A DNA stretch of 64,000 bases, from NCBI GenBank assembly GCA_003268905.1, contig QLTU01000006.1:153704-217703 (forward strand), in the 5' to 3' direction. Within the stretch, counting starts at the first letter, position 1. Every line of letters starts with the position of its first letter. Of this stretch, positions 43,098 through 51,522 are shown piece by piece. This DNA comes from Acidovorax defluvii (lineage in GTDB: Bacteria > Pseudomonadota > Gammaproteobacteria > Burkholderiales > Burkholderiaceae_C). Made by a program: the position numbers and the translations under genes. The notes beneath the pieces were generated by a model. It ran no database searches, was not told where the DNA came from, and saw nothing but the letters and a program-made list of their open reading frames with translations.

Positions 43098-43146
43098 CAA
43101 GCCGCTCTTGCCGAGCCCCAGGCCGCCCCAAGCGACACGGGGGCGT
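43098..43146. repeat. possible D-family GC repeat inside fdsGB
   Basis: GAGCCCCAGGCCGCCCCAAG with CGACACGGGGGCG encodes AEPQAAPSDTGAFGG, an insert between the FMN-site segment and the NIDEGEPG motif where related proteins are, from memory, contiguous. It shares CTTGGGGCGGCC (complement) with the fdsA insert at 46482-46560. Confidence 0.4.
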
Positions 43147-44197
43147 TTGGCGGCACGGCCGTGATGGCCGTGAACATTGACGAGGGCGAGCCTGGAACCT
43201 TCAAGGACCGCACCTATCTGGAGCGCGACCCACACCGTTTTCTGGAAGGCGTGCTCATCGCGGCCTAGGTGGTGGGCACCGAGTCCGTCTACATCTACCT
43301 GCGCGACGAATACCACGGCTGCCGCGCACTGCTGCAGACGGCGCTGGATCACCTGCGCGCCGAGCCACCATGCCCCCTGCCGCACATCGAGCTGCGCCGG
43401 GGCGCGGGCGCCTACATCTGCGGCGAGGAGTCGGCCATGATCGAAAGCATCGAAGGCAAACGTGGTGAGCCCCGCATGCGCCCGCCCTACATTGCACAGG
43501 TAGGCCTGTTTGGCCGCCCCACGCTGGAGCACAACTTCGAGACCTTGTACTGGGTGCGCGACATCGTCGAGCGCGGCCCGGATTGGTTTGCCAGCTTTGG
43601 CCGCCACGGCCGCAAAGGGCTGCGCAGTTTCAGCGTGAGCGGGCGCGTGAAGCACCCTGGCGTCAAGCTGGCGCCTGCGGGCATCACCGTGCAGGAACTC
43701 ATCGACGAATTCTGCGGCGGCATGGCGGACGGCCACCAGCTCTACGCCTACCTGCCGGGCGGTGCCTCGGGCGGCATCCTGCCTGCCAGCCTGGCCAACA
43801 TCCCGCTCGACTTTGACACCCTGCAGCCCTATGGTTGCTTCATCGGCTCGGCCGCCGTCATCGTGCTCAGCCAGCACGATCGGGCGCGCGATACGGCGCT
43901 GAACGTGATGCGGTTTTTTGAACACGAAAGCTGCGGCCAGTGCACGCCCTGCCGTGTGGGCACGGCCAAGGCGGCGCAACTGATGCAGGCACCGCAGTGG
44001 GATGCTGACTTGCTGGACGACCTGGCGCAGGTGATGGCCGATGCATCCATTTGCGGGTTGGGGCAGGCCGCGCCCAACCCCATCCGCTGCATCCACAAAT
44101 ACTTTGCGCACGAAGTGGGTGCCGGGCCCTGGCCGGGCGACCTGCCCAAGCCGCGCAACAGCCCGCTGGCCGAGCAACTGCCTGGAGGGGCGAAGTC

Positions 44198-47182
44198 ATG
44201 AGCGCGGTGTTGACCTCTTGCGCCACACCCGTCGAGCCCGGCGTGGCTTTTGAGCTGGATGGCCAGCCCGTCACAGCCCACCCCGGCGAAACCATTTTGA
44301 AAGCCGCGCAGCGCCACGGCGTGGAGATCCCGCACCTGTGCTACAGCGACGGCCTGCGCCCCGATGGCAACTGCCGCGCCTGCGTGGTCGAGATCGCGGG
44401 CGAGCGCACGCTGGCACCCAGCTGCTGCCGTGCCCCGACGCCGGGCATGAAGGTGCAGGCGGCCAGCCCGCGCGCCCGCAAGAGCCAGCAAATGGTGGTG
44501 GAGATGCTGCTGTCGGACATGCCCGATATGGGTTACCGGTGGAACGACGAACAGAAAAACACTCCTGAATTAATAGCTGGTAGCGCTTATCCAGAAAGCG
44601 CTAGAGGCCAATTTGACTCTAAAACTCCAGAATCGACAGGCCAACACGGTGAGCTGAGCGAATGGGCCACCCGCCTGGGCGTGGCAGTGCGGCCCGCGCT
44701 GAAAGCCCTGCGCCGCCAGCAGCCCGCGCCCGATCTGAGCCACCCCGCCATGGCGGTGAACCTGGACGCCTGCATCCAGTGCAACCGCTGCGTGCGCGCC
44801 TGCCGTGAAGAGCAGGTCAACGACGTGATCGGCTACGCGCTGCGCGGGGCAGAGAGCAAGATCGTCTTCGACCTCGACGACCCCATGGCGACAAGCATCT
44901 GCGTGGCCTGCGGCGAATGCGTGCAGGCCTGCCCCACGGGCGCGCTCAGCCCCAAGACGCACATTGGCTCCCAAAAGGTGGACCGCAAGGTCGACTCGGT
45001 CTGCCCGTTCTGTGGCGTGGGCTGCCTCATCACCTACAACGTGCGCGACGAAAAAATCATCAGCGTCGAAGGCCGCGACGGCCCGGCCAACCATGGCCGC
45101 CTGTGCGTGAAGGGGCGCTTTGGTTTCGACTACGCCCACCACCCCGACCGCCTGACGGTGCCGCTGATCCGCAAGCCCGGCGTGCCGAAAGAGGTGCAGC
45201 CCTACGGTGCCGACTGGCGGGCGGTGTTCCGCGAGGCCAGCTGGGACGAGGCGCTCGATCTGGCCGCCGGCACGCTGAAGTCACTGCGCGACACGCACGG
45301 CCCCAAGGCGCTGGCGGGCTTTGGCTCGGCCAAGGGCAGCAACGAAGAGGCCTACTTGTTCCAGAAACTCGTGCGCACCGGCTTTGGCAGCAACAACGTG
45401 GACCACTGCACGCGGCTGTGCCACGCCTCCAGCGTGGCCGCGCTGCTCGAAGGCGTGGGCTCGGGCGCGGTGAGCAACCCGGTGAACGACGTGGAGCATG
45501 CCGAGCTGATCTTCGTGATCGGCTCCAACCCCACGGCCAACCACCCCGTGGCCGCCACCTGGATGAAGAACGCCGCAAAACGTGGCGCCAAGATCGTGCT
45601 GGCCGACCCCCGCATCACCGACTTGCGAACCCACGCCTGGCGCACGCTGCAGTTCAAGGCCGACACCGACGTGGCCCTGCTCAACGCACTGATCCACACG
45701 GTGATCGACGAAGGCCTGGTGGATGAGGCATTTATCCGCGATCGCACCAACAATTTCGAGGCGCTCAAGGCCAACGTGATGGGCTGCAGCCCCGAGGCCA
45801 TGGCCCCGGTCTGCGGCATTCCGGCCGAAACGCTGCGCGAGGTGGCGCGTGCGTTTGCGCAGGCCAAGGCCTCAATAATCCTCTGGGGCATGGGCGTGAG
45901 CCAGCACATCCACGGCACCGACAACGCGCGCTGCCTGATCGCGCTGTGCGCCGTCACCGGCCAGATCGGCAAGCCCGGCTCGGGCCTGCACCCGCTGCGT
46001 GGCCAGAACAACGTGCAGGGCGCGAGCGACGCGGGGCTCATCCCCATGATGTTCCCCAACTACCAGCGCGTGGACAACGCCGGGGCGCATGCGTGGTTTG
46101 AAGGCTTCTGGGGCACCAAGCTCGATGACGCGCCCGGCTACACGGTGGTCGAAATCATGCACAAGGCGCTGGCGCCTGACAGCGACCCGCACAAGGTGCG
46201 CGGCATGTACATCATGGGCGAGAACCCTGCGATGAGCGACCCCGACCTGAACCACGCGCGCCACGCGCTGGCCAGCCTGTCGCACCTGGTGGTGCAGGAC
46301 ATCTTTTTGACCGAAACCGCCTGGCTGGCCGACGTGGTGCTGCCCGCGAGCGCCTGGCCCGAGAAGACCGGCACGGCCAGCAACACCGACCGCATGGTGC
46401 AGATGGGCCGCCGCGCGTTGAACCCGCCGGGCGATGCGCGGCCTGATCTGTGGATCATTCAGCAGATCGCCGCGCGGGTTGGCCCCCACGCTCCGCACTC
46501 CATGTCGCCACTGCCCGCCGAGGGGGCCGACCCCGCCTTGGGGCGGCCCGGTGGCGGGGTGGGCCTGAACTGGAACTACGAAGGTGAAGAGTCGGGCGTG
46601 GCCGCCGTGTACGACGAAATGCGCCATGCCATGCACGCGAGCATCGAGGGCATCACCTGGAACCGGCTGGAGCGCGATTCGAGCGTGACTTACCCCTGCC
46701 TCACCGAAGACGACCCGGGCCAGCCCATCGTCTTTACCGAGAAATTTCCTACGCCCACGGGCCGCCTCACGCTGGTGCCTGCCAGTGGGACGCCGGCGGC
46801 AGAGAAGCCCGATGCCGAGTTTCCGCTGGTGCTCATCACCGGCCGCCAGCTGGAGCACTGGCACACCGGCAGCATGACGCGGCGCAGCACCGTGCTGGAC
46901 GCCATTGAGCCCATGGCCACCGCATCGCTGCATGGCGACGAACTGGCCCGGCTGGGCGTGCAGCCCGGTGCGCTGGTGGGCATTCGCTCGCGCCGCGGCA
47001 TGCTGCAGGTGCGCGTGCGCCGCGACGACGGCACGCCGCGTGGCACGGTCTTCATGCCCTTCGCGTATGTGGAGGCTGCGGCCAATCTGCTGACCAACGC
47101 GGCGCTCGATCCGTTTGGCAAGATCCCCGAGTTCAAATATTGCGCCGTGGCCATCACCGTGCTGCCACCATCAGCGCAATGA
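44198..47182 (+). CDS. fdsA: NAD-dependent formate dehydrogenase alpha subunit
   Basis: 994 residues from ATG 44198. Molybdopterin enzyme oxidising formate to CO2. N-terminal 2Fe-2S domain (CYSDGLRPDGNCRACVVEIAG), His/Cys and two 4Fe-4S sites (CIQCNRCVRACREEQ; CVACGECVQACPTGA), the Mo-domain 4Fe-4S (CPFCGVGC), and NVDHCTRLCHASSVAALLEG with Cys in place of selenocysteine, followed by the conserved His. The C-terminal MGD domain ends TVLPPSAQ. Two in-frame inserts look like repeats: 44562-44625 (between the N-terminal domains) and 46482-46560. It needs FdsB for electron transfer to NAD, and that gene is interrupted. Confidence 0.94.
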   Translation: MSAVLTSCATPVEPGVAFELDGQPVTAHPGETILKAAQRHGVEIPHLCYSDGLRPDGNCRACVVEIAGERTLAPSCCRAPTPGMKVQAASPRARKSQQMVVEMLLSDMPDMGYRWNDEQKNTPELIAGSAYPESARGQFDSKTPESTGQHGELSEWATRLGVAVRPALKALRRQQPAPDLSHPAMAVNLDACIQCNRCVRACREEQVNDVIGYALRGAESKIVFDLDDPMATSICVACGECVQACPTGALSPKTHIGSQKVDRKVDSVCPFCGVGCLITYNVRDEKIISVEGRDGPANHGRLCVKGRFGFDYAHHPDRLTVPLIRKPGVPKEVQPYGADWRAVFREASWDEALDLAAGTLKSLRDTHGPKALAGFGSAKGSNEEAYLFQKLVRTGFGSNNVDHCTRLCHASSVAALLEGVGSGAVSNPVNDVEHAELIFVIGSNPTANHPVAATWMKNAAKRGAKIVLADPRITDLRTHAWRTLQFKADTDVALLNALIHTVIDEGLVDEAFIRDRTNNFEALKANVMGCSPEAMAPVCGIPAETLREVARAFAQAKASIILWGMGVSQHIHGTDNARCLIALCAVTGQIGKPGSGLHPLRGQNNVQGASDAGLIPMMFPNYQRVDNAGAHAWFEGFWGTKLDDAPGYTVVEIMHKALAPDSDPHKVRGMYIMGENPAMSDPDLNHARHALASLSHLVVQDIFLTETAWLADVVLPASAWPEKTGTASNTDRMVQMGRRALNPPGDARPDLWIIQQIAARVGPHAPHSMSPLPAEGADPALGRPGGGVGLNWNYEGEESGVAAVYDEMRHAMHASIEGITWNRLERDSSVTYPCLTEDDPGQPIVFTEKFPTPTGRLTLVPASGTPAAEKPDAEFPLVLITGRQLEHWHTGSMTRRSTVLDAIEPMATASLHGDELARLGVQPGALVGIRSRRGMLQVRVRRDDGTPRGTVFMPFAYVEAAANLLTNAALDPFGKIPEFKYCAVAITVLPPSAQ
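44562..44625 (+). repeat. R-family repeat, copy R11, inside fdsA
   Basis: Forward copy with a good stem: TTAATAGCTGGTAGCGCTTA, then TCCAGAAAGCGCTAGAGGCC, then AATTTGA. It encodes NTPELIAGSAYPESARGQFD in frame between the 2Fe-2S region and the GELSEWATRLGV segment. Confidence 0.9.
46482..46560. repeat. D-family GC repeat inside fdsA
   Basis: CCCCCACGCTCCGCACTCC, then CCGAGGGGGCCGACCCCG, then CCTTGGGGCGGCCCGGTGG. It encodes PHAPHSMSPLPAEGADPALG and a Gly-rich tail in frame between AARVG and GLNWNYE. I recognise this GC-rich word order from intergenic repeats of related genomes (from memory). Confidence 0.6.
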
Positions 47183-47244
47183 CGCAGACGAGGGCTTTGC
47201 CCGCGGGTGGCCCATGGGGCATTGCGCCGGGGTAAAGTCAGGCC

Positions 47245-47808
47245 ATGTCCACCCCCCGTCCTACTTCTGAAGTCGCCGTTCTGATGCGCCGCGAACGCAT
47301 TGACAACCGCTGGCAGCCCTGGCGCTGGTCACTGGCCGATGTGGTGCCCCATGAGCCTGCATTTGGCACCGAGCCCCGGCGGCTGCGGCAGGATGAGCGT
47401 GAAGAGCTGTGGCTGTTCCCCGGTTTTGCCGTAGAGTTGTTTCGCGACGATGCCGAGGGCTATCACCTGAACCTGGCGTCGCCCGCGCCCTGCTGGTTTG
47501 TGATGTGGCGCATGGATGAGGACACCGGCACCAACACACCGCTGGCGCGCCCCGTGGCGGTGAGCCTGAGCTACCACGACGCCGGCCGCTGGCTCGATGC
47601 GCAGGAGTCCGTGGAACAGGTGCCAGCCGCCCCCGAAGTGCTGGAAGGCCTGCGCGCCTTTGTAGACGCCCATTACCAGCCCGAGCCCAAGCGCCGCAAG
47701 CGGCCCGACAGTTTTAGGTCGCTGCAGGACCGTTTTGGCAACCCCGCGTCGGTGTCTACCGAAAAAATGCGGGGCGGTGGCGGTGGTGCAGGAGGAAACC
47801 ATGGCTGA
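47245..47808 (+). CDS. DUF3305 protein of the formate dehydrogenase locus
   Basis: 187 residues. Begins with VAVLMRRERIDNRWQPWRW, then LWLFPGFAVELFRDDAEGYH and CWFVMWRMDED, the DUF3305 pattern. It ends in a basic Lys/Arg stretch and a Gly-rich tail. Cytoplasmic; the function is unproven, but the family is found with DUF3306 and periplasmic formate dehydrogenases, so a maturation role is inferred. It overlaps the DUF3306 start by 8 bases. Confidence 0.88.
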   Translation: MSTPRPTSEVAVLMRRERIDNRWQPWRWSLADVVPHEPAFGTEPRRLRQDEREELWLFPGFAVELFRDDAEGYHLNLASPAPCWFVMWRMDEDTGTNTPLARPVAVSLSYHDAGRWLDAQESVEQVPAAPEVLEGLRAFVDAHYQPEPKRRKRPDSFRSLQDRFGNPASVSTEKMRGGGGGAGGNHG

Positions 47809-48508
47809 TGGGTTCCTGGGCCGCTGGTCGCAGCGCAAGCGGGATGTGCGCGAGGGCAAACCGCTGCAGGAACCCGCGCCCGCCCCTGTGCCGCCGGAGC
47901 CGGATGCGGCACCGGGCAGCCGCCCGCAGGCGGTGAACGCGCAGGCCGCACCGGTGCCGGCAACGGCTGCACCGGTAGCGGCCGAGCCGCCGCCACCCAC
48001 GCTGGCCGACGCACAGGCGCTGACCGCCGATTCGGATTTCAAGCCCTTCGTGGCCCGTGGCGTGGCACCCGAGGTGCGCAACGCGGCCATGAAGAAGCTG
48101 TTTGCTGACCCGCATTACAACGTGATGGATGGGCTCGACATCTATATCGGGGACTATTCCATTCCCGACCCCTTGCCCGCATCCATGCTGCGCCAGATGG
48201 CCAGCGCCCAGTTTCTGGGCTTTTTTGACGACGAGAAAAAAACGCAAGAGTCCGCGCCCGTGGCCCAGGTGCCGGCAATGGCCCCTGGAGACGGTCAGAC
48301 TGGGGATGATGCTGACGCCAGCGTCAGCGAAGGCGTGGCACAGTCGGGGGACTGCACTGAATTACCCAGCACGCCGGTGACGGCCATGCGTTCGCACCCC
48401 GGCGAACCGGCCCTGCCTGCCAGCCACAACCCACATGACCACGCTGATCTGCGACTGCAACCAGACGATGCCCCTCAACGCGAAAGCGCTGGGCGAGGCA
48501 CTGCATGA
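47801..48508 (+). CDS. DUF3306 protein of the formate dehydrogenase locus
   Basis: 235 residues with a strong GGAGGAAACC ribosome site. MADGFLGRWSQRKRDVREGK (residues 1-20) and a central FVARGVAPEVRNAAMKKLF / NVMDGLDIYIGDYS block define DUF3306. The rest is Pro/Ala-rich and likely disordered. The 3' end overlaps the next gene by 74 bases in a different frame, implying translational coupling. Function is inferred only from its constant company with DUF3305 and formate dehydrogenase. Confidence 0.87.
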   Translation: MADGFLGRWSQRKRDVREGKPLQEPAPAPVPPEPDAAPGSRPQAVNAQAAPVPATAAPVAAEPPPPTLADAQALTADSDFKPFVARGVAPEVRNAAMKKLFADPHYNVMDGLDIYIGDYSIPDPLPASMLRQMASAQFLGFFDDEKKTQESAPVAQVPAMAPGDGQTGDDADASVSEGVAQSGDCTELPSTPVTAMRSHPGEPALPASHNPHDHADLRLQPDDAPQRESAGRGTA

Positions 48509-50537
48509 AAACCTGACCCTTCATTCCACCCTGTGCCGGCGTGATGCCGGCGCATTCCAGCGTGCCATCCAGAGCGGTGAAACCGTTGTGGTGGCCTGCA
48601 CGCAGGAACAGCGGCTGTTTGCCGACCTGGGGCAGCAGACCGAAGGCGCGCTTTCTCCTATCCGTTTCGTAAACATCCGCGAAATGGGTGGCTGGAGCCG
48701 CGACGCCGGCAAGGCCAGCCCCAAGATTGCGGCGCTGCTGGCCGCCGCCCATCTGCCTGAACCCGCCCCGGTGCCTACCGTCACGTTCAAGAGCGCTGGG
48801 CGGCTGCTCATCATCGGCGCGCTGGATGCAGCAGAGCAGGCGGCCGCGCTGGTGTCCGATGTGCTGGATGTCACGCTGTTCACCCAGGGCCCAGGCAACG
48901 CGGGCGGGGCGCAGGCACGGCGTTTTCCGGTGCTGGGCGGGCGCATCACGGGCCTCGCGGGCTGGCTGGGAGCCTTTGAGCTGCAGTGGGCGGCCGACAA
49001 CCCGATTGACCTGGATCTGTGCACACGCTGCAACGCCTGCGTGGCCGCCTGCCCAGAAACCGCCATCGGGCTCGACTACCAGATCGACCTGTCCGCCTGC
49101 CAGTCGCACCGCGCCTGCGTCAAGGTGTGCCAGGTGGCGGGAGCCATCGATTTCACCCGCGAGGCCGCGGCGCACCAGGAGCGCTTCGATCTGGTGCTCG
49201 ATCTGCGCCCGGCAGACGCCACCCCCACGTTTTTGCAGCACGCGCTGCCCCAGGGCTATTTCCGCTGGGACGGGCGTGACATGGGCATGCTGCTGCGCCT
49301 GCGCGAGCTGGTGGGCGAGTTCGAAAAGCCCAAGTTCTTTGCCTACAAGCAAAAGCTCTGCGCCCACAGCCGCAACGAAACCGTGGGTTGCAATGCCTGC
49401 GTGGACATCTGCTCGGCCGAAGCCATTGCCAGCGACAAGAGCCGCCAACAGATCAAGGTGAACCCCAACCTGTGCGTGGGTTGCGGCGCCTGCACCACCG
49501 TGTGCCCCACGGGCGCGCTGACCTACGCCTACCCCGGCACCACCGACCAGGGCCTGAAGCTCAAGACCCTGTTGTCCACTTACACGGCGGCCGGTGGCAA
49601 GGATGCCGTGTTGCTGCTGCACAGCCAGGAGTGTGGCCAGGCTTTGGTGGAAGAGCTGGGCCGGGCGGCGCAGCTCAAGATTGCCCACGGGGTTCCGGCG
49701 CATGTGCTGCCGGTGGCGTTGTGGCACACGGCCAGCACGGGGGTCGACCTGTGGCTCAGTGCCGTGGCCTTTGGCGCCTCGCAGATCGTGGTGTTGGTCA
49801 CCAGCGAGGAGGCACCCCAATACCTGGACGGCCTGGAGGCGCAGATGGCGGTGGCCCAGGCCATCCTCAATGGTCTGGGCTATGCAGGCACGCACCTGAA
49901 ACTGTTGCGCGCGCGCAATCCCACCGATCTGGATGCGGGTCTGCAGGCCCTGTCGCACACCCGCCAGACGGTGCTGTCGGCGGCTGCGCGTTTTGCCGTG
50001 GCGCAAGAAAAGCGCAGCACGCTGGAGCTGGCACTCGACCACCTGATTGCCCAAGCCCCGCTGCCCGCGGCCCAGCGGCCCGAAGCCATTGCGCTGCCTG
50101 CGGCAGGCGCACCGCTGGGCACCATCGCCGTCAACAAAGACCGCTGCACGCTGTGCCTGAGCTGCGTGAGCGCTTGCCCGGCCAGTGCACTGCAAGATAA
50201 CCCGCAGCTGCCCCAGTTGCGTTTCATCGAGCAAAACTGTGTGCAGTGCGGCCTGTGCGCCACCACCTGCCCTGAAGGCGCCATTGCGCTGCAGCCGCGG
50301 CTGCTGCTCACGCCCGGGCGCAGCCAGTTGCGCGTGCTCAACGAAGCCAAGCCCTGGGCCTGTGTGCGTTGCAGCAAACCCTTCGGCACCGTGAAGGCCA
50401 TTGAGGCCATGCTGGGCAAGTTGTCGGGCCACGCCATGTTCCAGGGCGAGGCACTGGAACGGCTCAAGATGTGCAGCGATTGCCGCGTCATCGACCTGTA
50501 TTCCTCCCAAAGCGAAACGAAAGTGACCGACCTGTGA
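48435..50537 (+). CDS. 700-residue polyferredoxin of the formate dehydrogenase locus
   Basis: No signal peptide. At least five 4Fe-4S-type cysteine sets: CTRCNACVAACPETA (about 196-210), CQSHRACVKVCQ, CNACVDICSAEAI, CVGCGACTTVCPTGA (about 350), CTLCLSCVSACPASA (about 575), CVQCGLCATTCPEGA (about 605), plus a final CVRCSKP..CSDC. A first 180-residue domain has LICDCNQTMPLN and a Rossmann-like middle. Such proteins occur with DUF3305/DUF3306 in betaproteobacterial formate dehydrogenase loci; an electron-transfer or cluster/sulfur-handling role is inferred. It overlaps both neighbours. Confidence 0.85.
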   Translation: MTTLICDCNQTMPLNAKALGEALHENLTLHSTLCRRDAGAFQRAIQSGETVVVACTQEQRLFADLGQQTEGALSPIRFVNIREMGGWSRDAGKASPKIAALLAAAHLPEPAPVPTVTFKSAGRLLIIGALDAAEQAAALVSDVLDVTLFTQGPGNAGGAQARRFPVLGGRITGLAGWLGAFELQWAADNPIDLDLCTRCNACVAACPETAIGLDYQIDLSACQSHRACVKVCQVAGAIDFTREAAAHQERFDLVLDLRPADATPTFLQHALPQGYFRWDGRDMGMLLRLRELVGEFEKPKFFAYKQKLCAHSRNETVGCNACVDICSAEAIASDKSRQQIKVNPNLCVGCGACTTVCPTGALTYAYPGTTDQGLKLKTLLSTYTAAGGKDAVLLLHSQECGQALVEELGRAAQLKIAHGVPAHVLPVALWHTASTGVDLWLSAVAFGASQIVVLVTSEEAPQYLDGLEAQMAVAQAILNGLGYAGTHLKLLRARNPTDLDAGLQALSHTRQTVLSAAARFAVAQEKRSTLELALDHLIAQAPLPAAQRPEAIALPAAGAPLGTIAVNKDRCTLCLSCVSACPASALQDNPQLPQLRFIEQNCVQCGLCATTCPEGAIALQPRLLLTPGRSQLRVLNEAKPWACVRCSKPFGTVKAIEAMLGKLSGHAMFQGEALERLKMCSDCRVIDLYSSQSETKVTDL

Positions 50538-51163
50538 GCGATTCCCTCTCCCTGAATCTGGCCGGCAGTTCGGCGCTGGACGAAGAAACCGCGCGCGCCG
50601 AGCTGTATGGGCTGCTGGCGCAGCTGTACTACGCCAGGCCTACCCCTGACACCCTGGCGGCACTGCGCGTGGCGGTCACCGAAGCCCCCGCGGCAGGCGG
50701 TTTTTTGCAGGAACCCTGGCAGCAACTGGTGGGGGCTGCGCGGGCCCAGGACGACGAGGCCATTGCCGCAGAATTTGACCGCCTGTTCGGTGGCGTGGGC
50801 AAGCCAGAAGTGTTTCTGTATGGCTCGCATTACCTGAGCGGATTTTTGAACGAAAAGCCGCTGGTGCGATTGCGCAGCGACCTTGCGGCGCTGGGCCTGG
50901 CGCGTGGCGAAGCGATGCCGGAAACCGAAGACCATGTGGCCTATCTGTGCGAAGTGATGCGTTACCTGATTGCGGGTGACGACGTGGCTGTCTGCAACCT
51001 GACGGCGCAACGCAACTTTTTTGCGACACATCTGCAGTCTTGGATTTTGCAGTTGTGCGATGCCCTGCAGGGGCAGCCCGCAGCCCACTTTTATGCCGCG
51101 CTGGCCCAATTCACGCGGGCTTTTGTGGCGGTGGAAGCGCAGGGCTTCGACATGCTCGACTGA
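50534..51163 (+). CDS. TorD/DmsD-type molybdoenzyme chaperone
   Basis: 209 residues from GTG 50534, overlapping the preceding stop as GTGA. All-helical; ELYGLLAQLYYARPTPDTLAA near the start, EFDRLFGGVGKPEVFLYGSHY, then DHVAYLCEVMRYLIAG and the FFATHLQSW block typical of the TorD family. It should bind the Tat signal of the formate dehydrogenase alpha subunit and hold it until the cofactor is loaded. The target gene follows at 51523. Confidence 0.9.
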   Translation: MSDSLSLNLAGSSALDEETARAELYGLLAQLYYARPTPDTLAALRVAVTEAPAAGGFLQEPWQQLVGAARAQDDEAIAAEFDRLFGGVGKPEVFLYGSHYLSGFLNEKPLVRLRSDLAALGLARGEAMPETEDHVAYLCEVMRYLIAGDDVAVCNLTAQRNFFATHLQSWILQLCDALQGQPAAHFYAALAQFTRAFVAVEAQGFDMLD

Positions 51164-51236
51164 TGGTGGGTATCCCTCCAGGTGTTGTTTGCCTCGCGGC
51201 TCCATCGGTCGCAGGCGTTTCAACCAAGTGCAGGGA

Positions 51237-51263
51237 TTTACACACTGACATAGACTGTATGCA
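51237..51263 (+). promoter_or_regulatory. weak candidate promoter before the Tat-peptide/fdhA genes
   Basis: TTTACA and TATGCA are separated by 15 bases in the only sizeable gap (135 bases) inside the periplasmic formate dehydrogenase locus. Spacing is short and matches are partial, so this is a suggestion only. Confidence 0.2.
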
Positions 51264-51298
51264 AATACGTTCATAACTGCCAGCCACTGGAGACATGC

Positions 51299-51508
51299 AT
51301 GCCGGATCGCCAGCCTTCTTCTTCCCGTCGTAAGTTCTTTGCCGGCGCCGCCACGGTGGGCGCCGCTGCAGCAGCTGTGGCCACGTTGCCCCGCATGGTC
51401 CCCGCCGATGCCGTAGTGGCCGAGGTCGCTCGTGTGGCCCCTGAAAAAGGTGGCGGCTACTACGTGTCGGACCACGTCAAGCAGTACTACAAAACCACCC
51501 AACTCTGA
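51299..51508 (+). CDS. formate dehydrogenase-region Tat-signal protein
   Basis: 69 residues, ATG 51299 with GGAG 8 bases upstream. Twin-arginine motif SRRKFFAGAATVGAAAAAVA (residues 9-28), then a mature part of about 35 residues ending YYVSDHVKQYYKTTQL. This matches a known small family found next to formate dehydrogenases (formate dehydrogenase region TAT target). Probably exported with or bound to the enzyme. The role is undetermined. fdhA begins 14 bases downstream. Confidence 0.9.
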   Translation: MPDRQPSSSRRKFFAGAATVGAAAAAVATLPRMVPADAVVAEVARVAPEKGGGYYVSDHVKQYYKTTQL

Positions 51509-51522
51509 CAGCGGGGCACGCC

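Larger units (their letters stand above)
42243..44201 (+). pseudogene. fdsGB: NAD-dependent formate dehydrogenase FdsG-FdsB fusion interrupted by in-frame TAG
   Basis: Two domains in one frame. FdsG/NuoE-like: CDSLSC and CVGRCEQAP (2Fe-2S ligands) within residues 1-190. FdsB/NuoF-like: GLRGLGGAGFPAGRKW (FMN), NIDEGEPGTFKDRTYLERDP, then TAG at 43266-43268, then in the same frame VVGTESVYIYLRDEY, GAYICGEESAM, and ESCGQCTPCRVG with the 4Fe-4S cysteines to TGA 44199-44201. A one-base change from TGG (the Trp some homologues carry here) would give the TAG. In-frame inserts resembling repeats occur at 42807-42870 and perhaps 43098-43146. The 3' end overlaps the fdsA ATG by 4 bases (ATGA). Confidence 0.88.

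Noticed and set aside
43266..43268. TAG read as pyrrolysine or programmed read-through
   Set aside because: No pyrrolysine genes are known in this group and no read-through context was seen. Mutation or sequence error is simpler.
48324..50510. 728-codon open frame on the minus strand
   Set aside because: Antisense to the polyferredoxin gene, whose repeated cysteine motifs prove the plus-strand frame.
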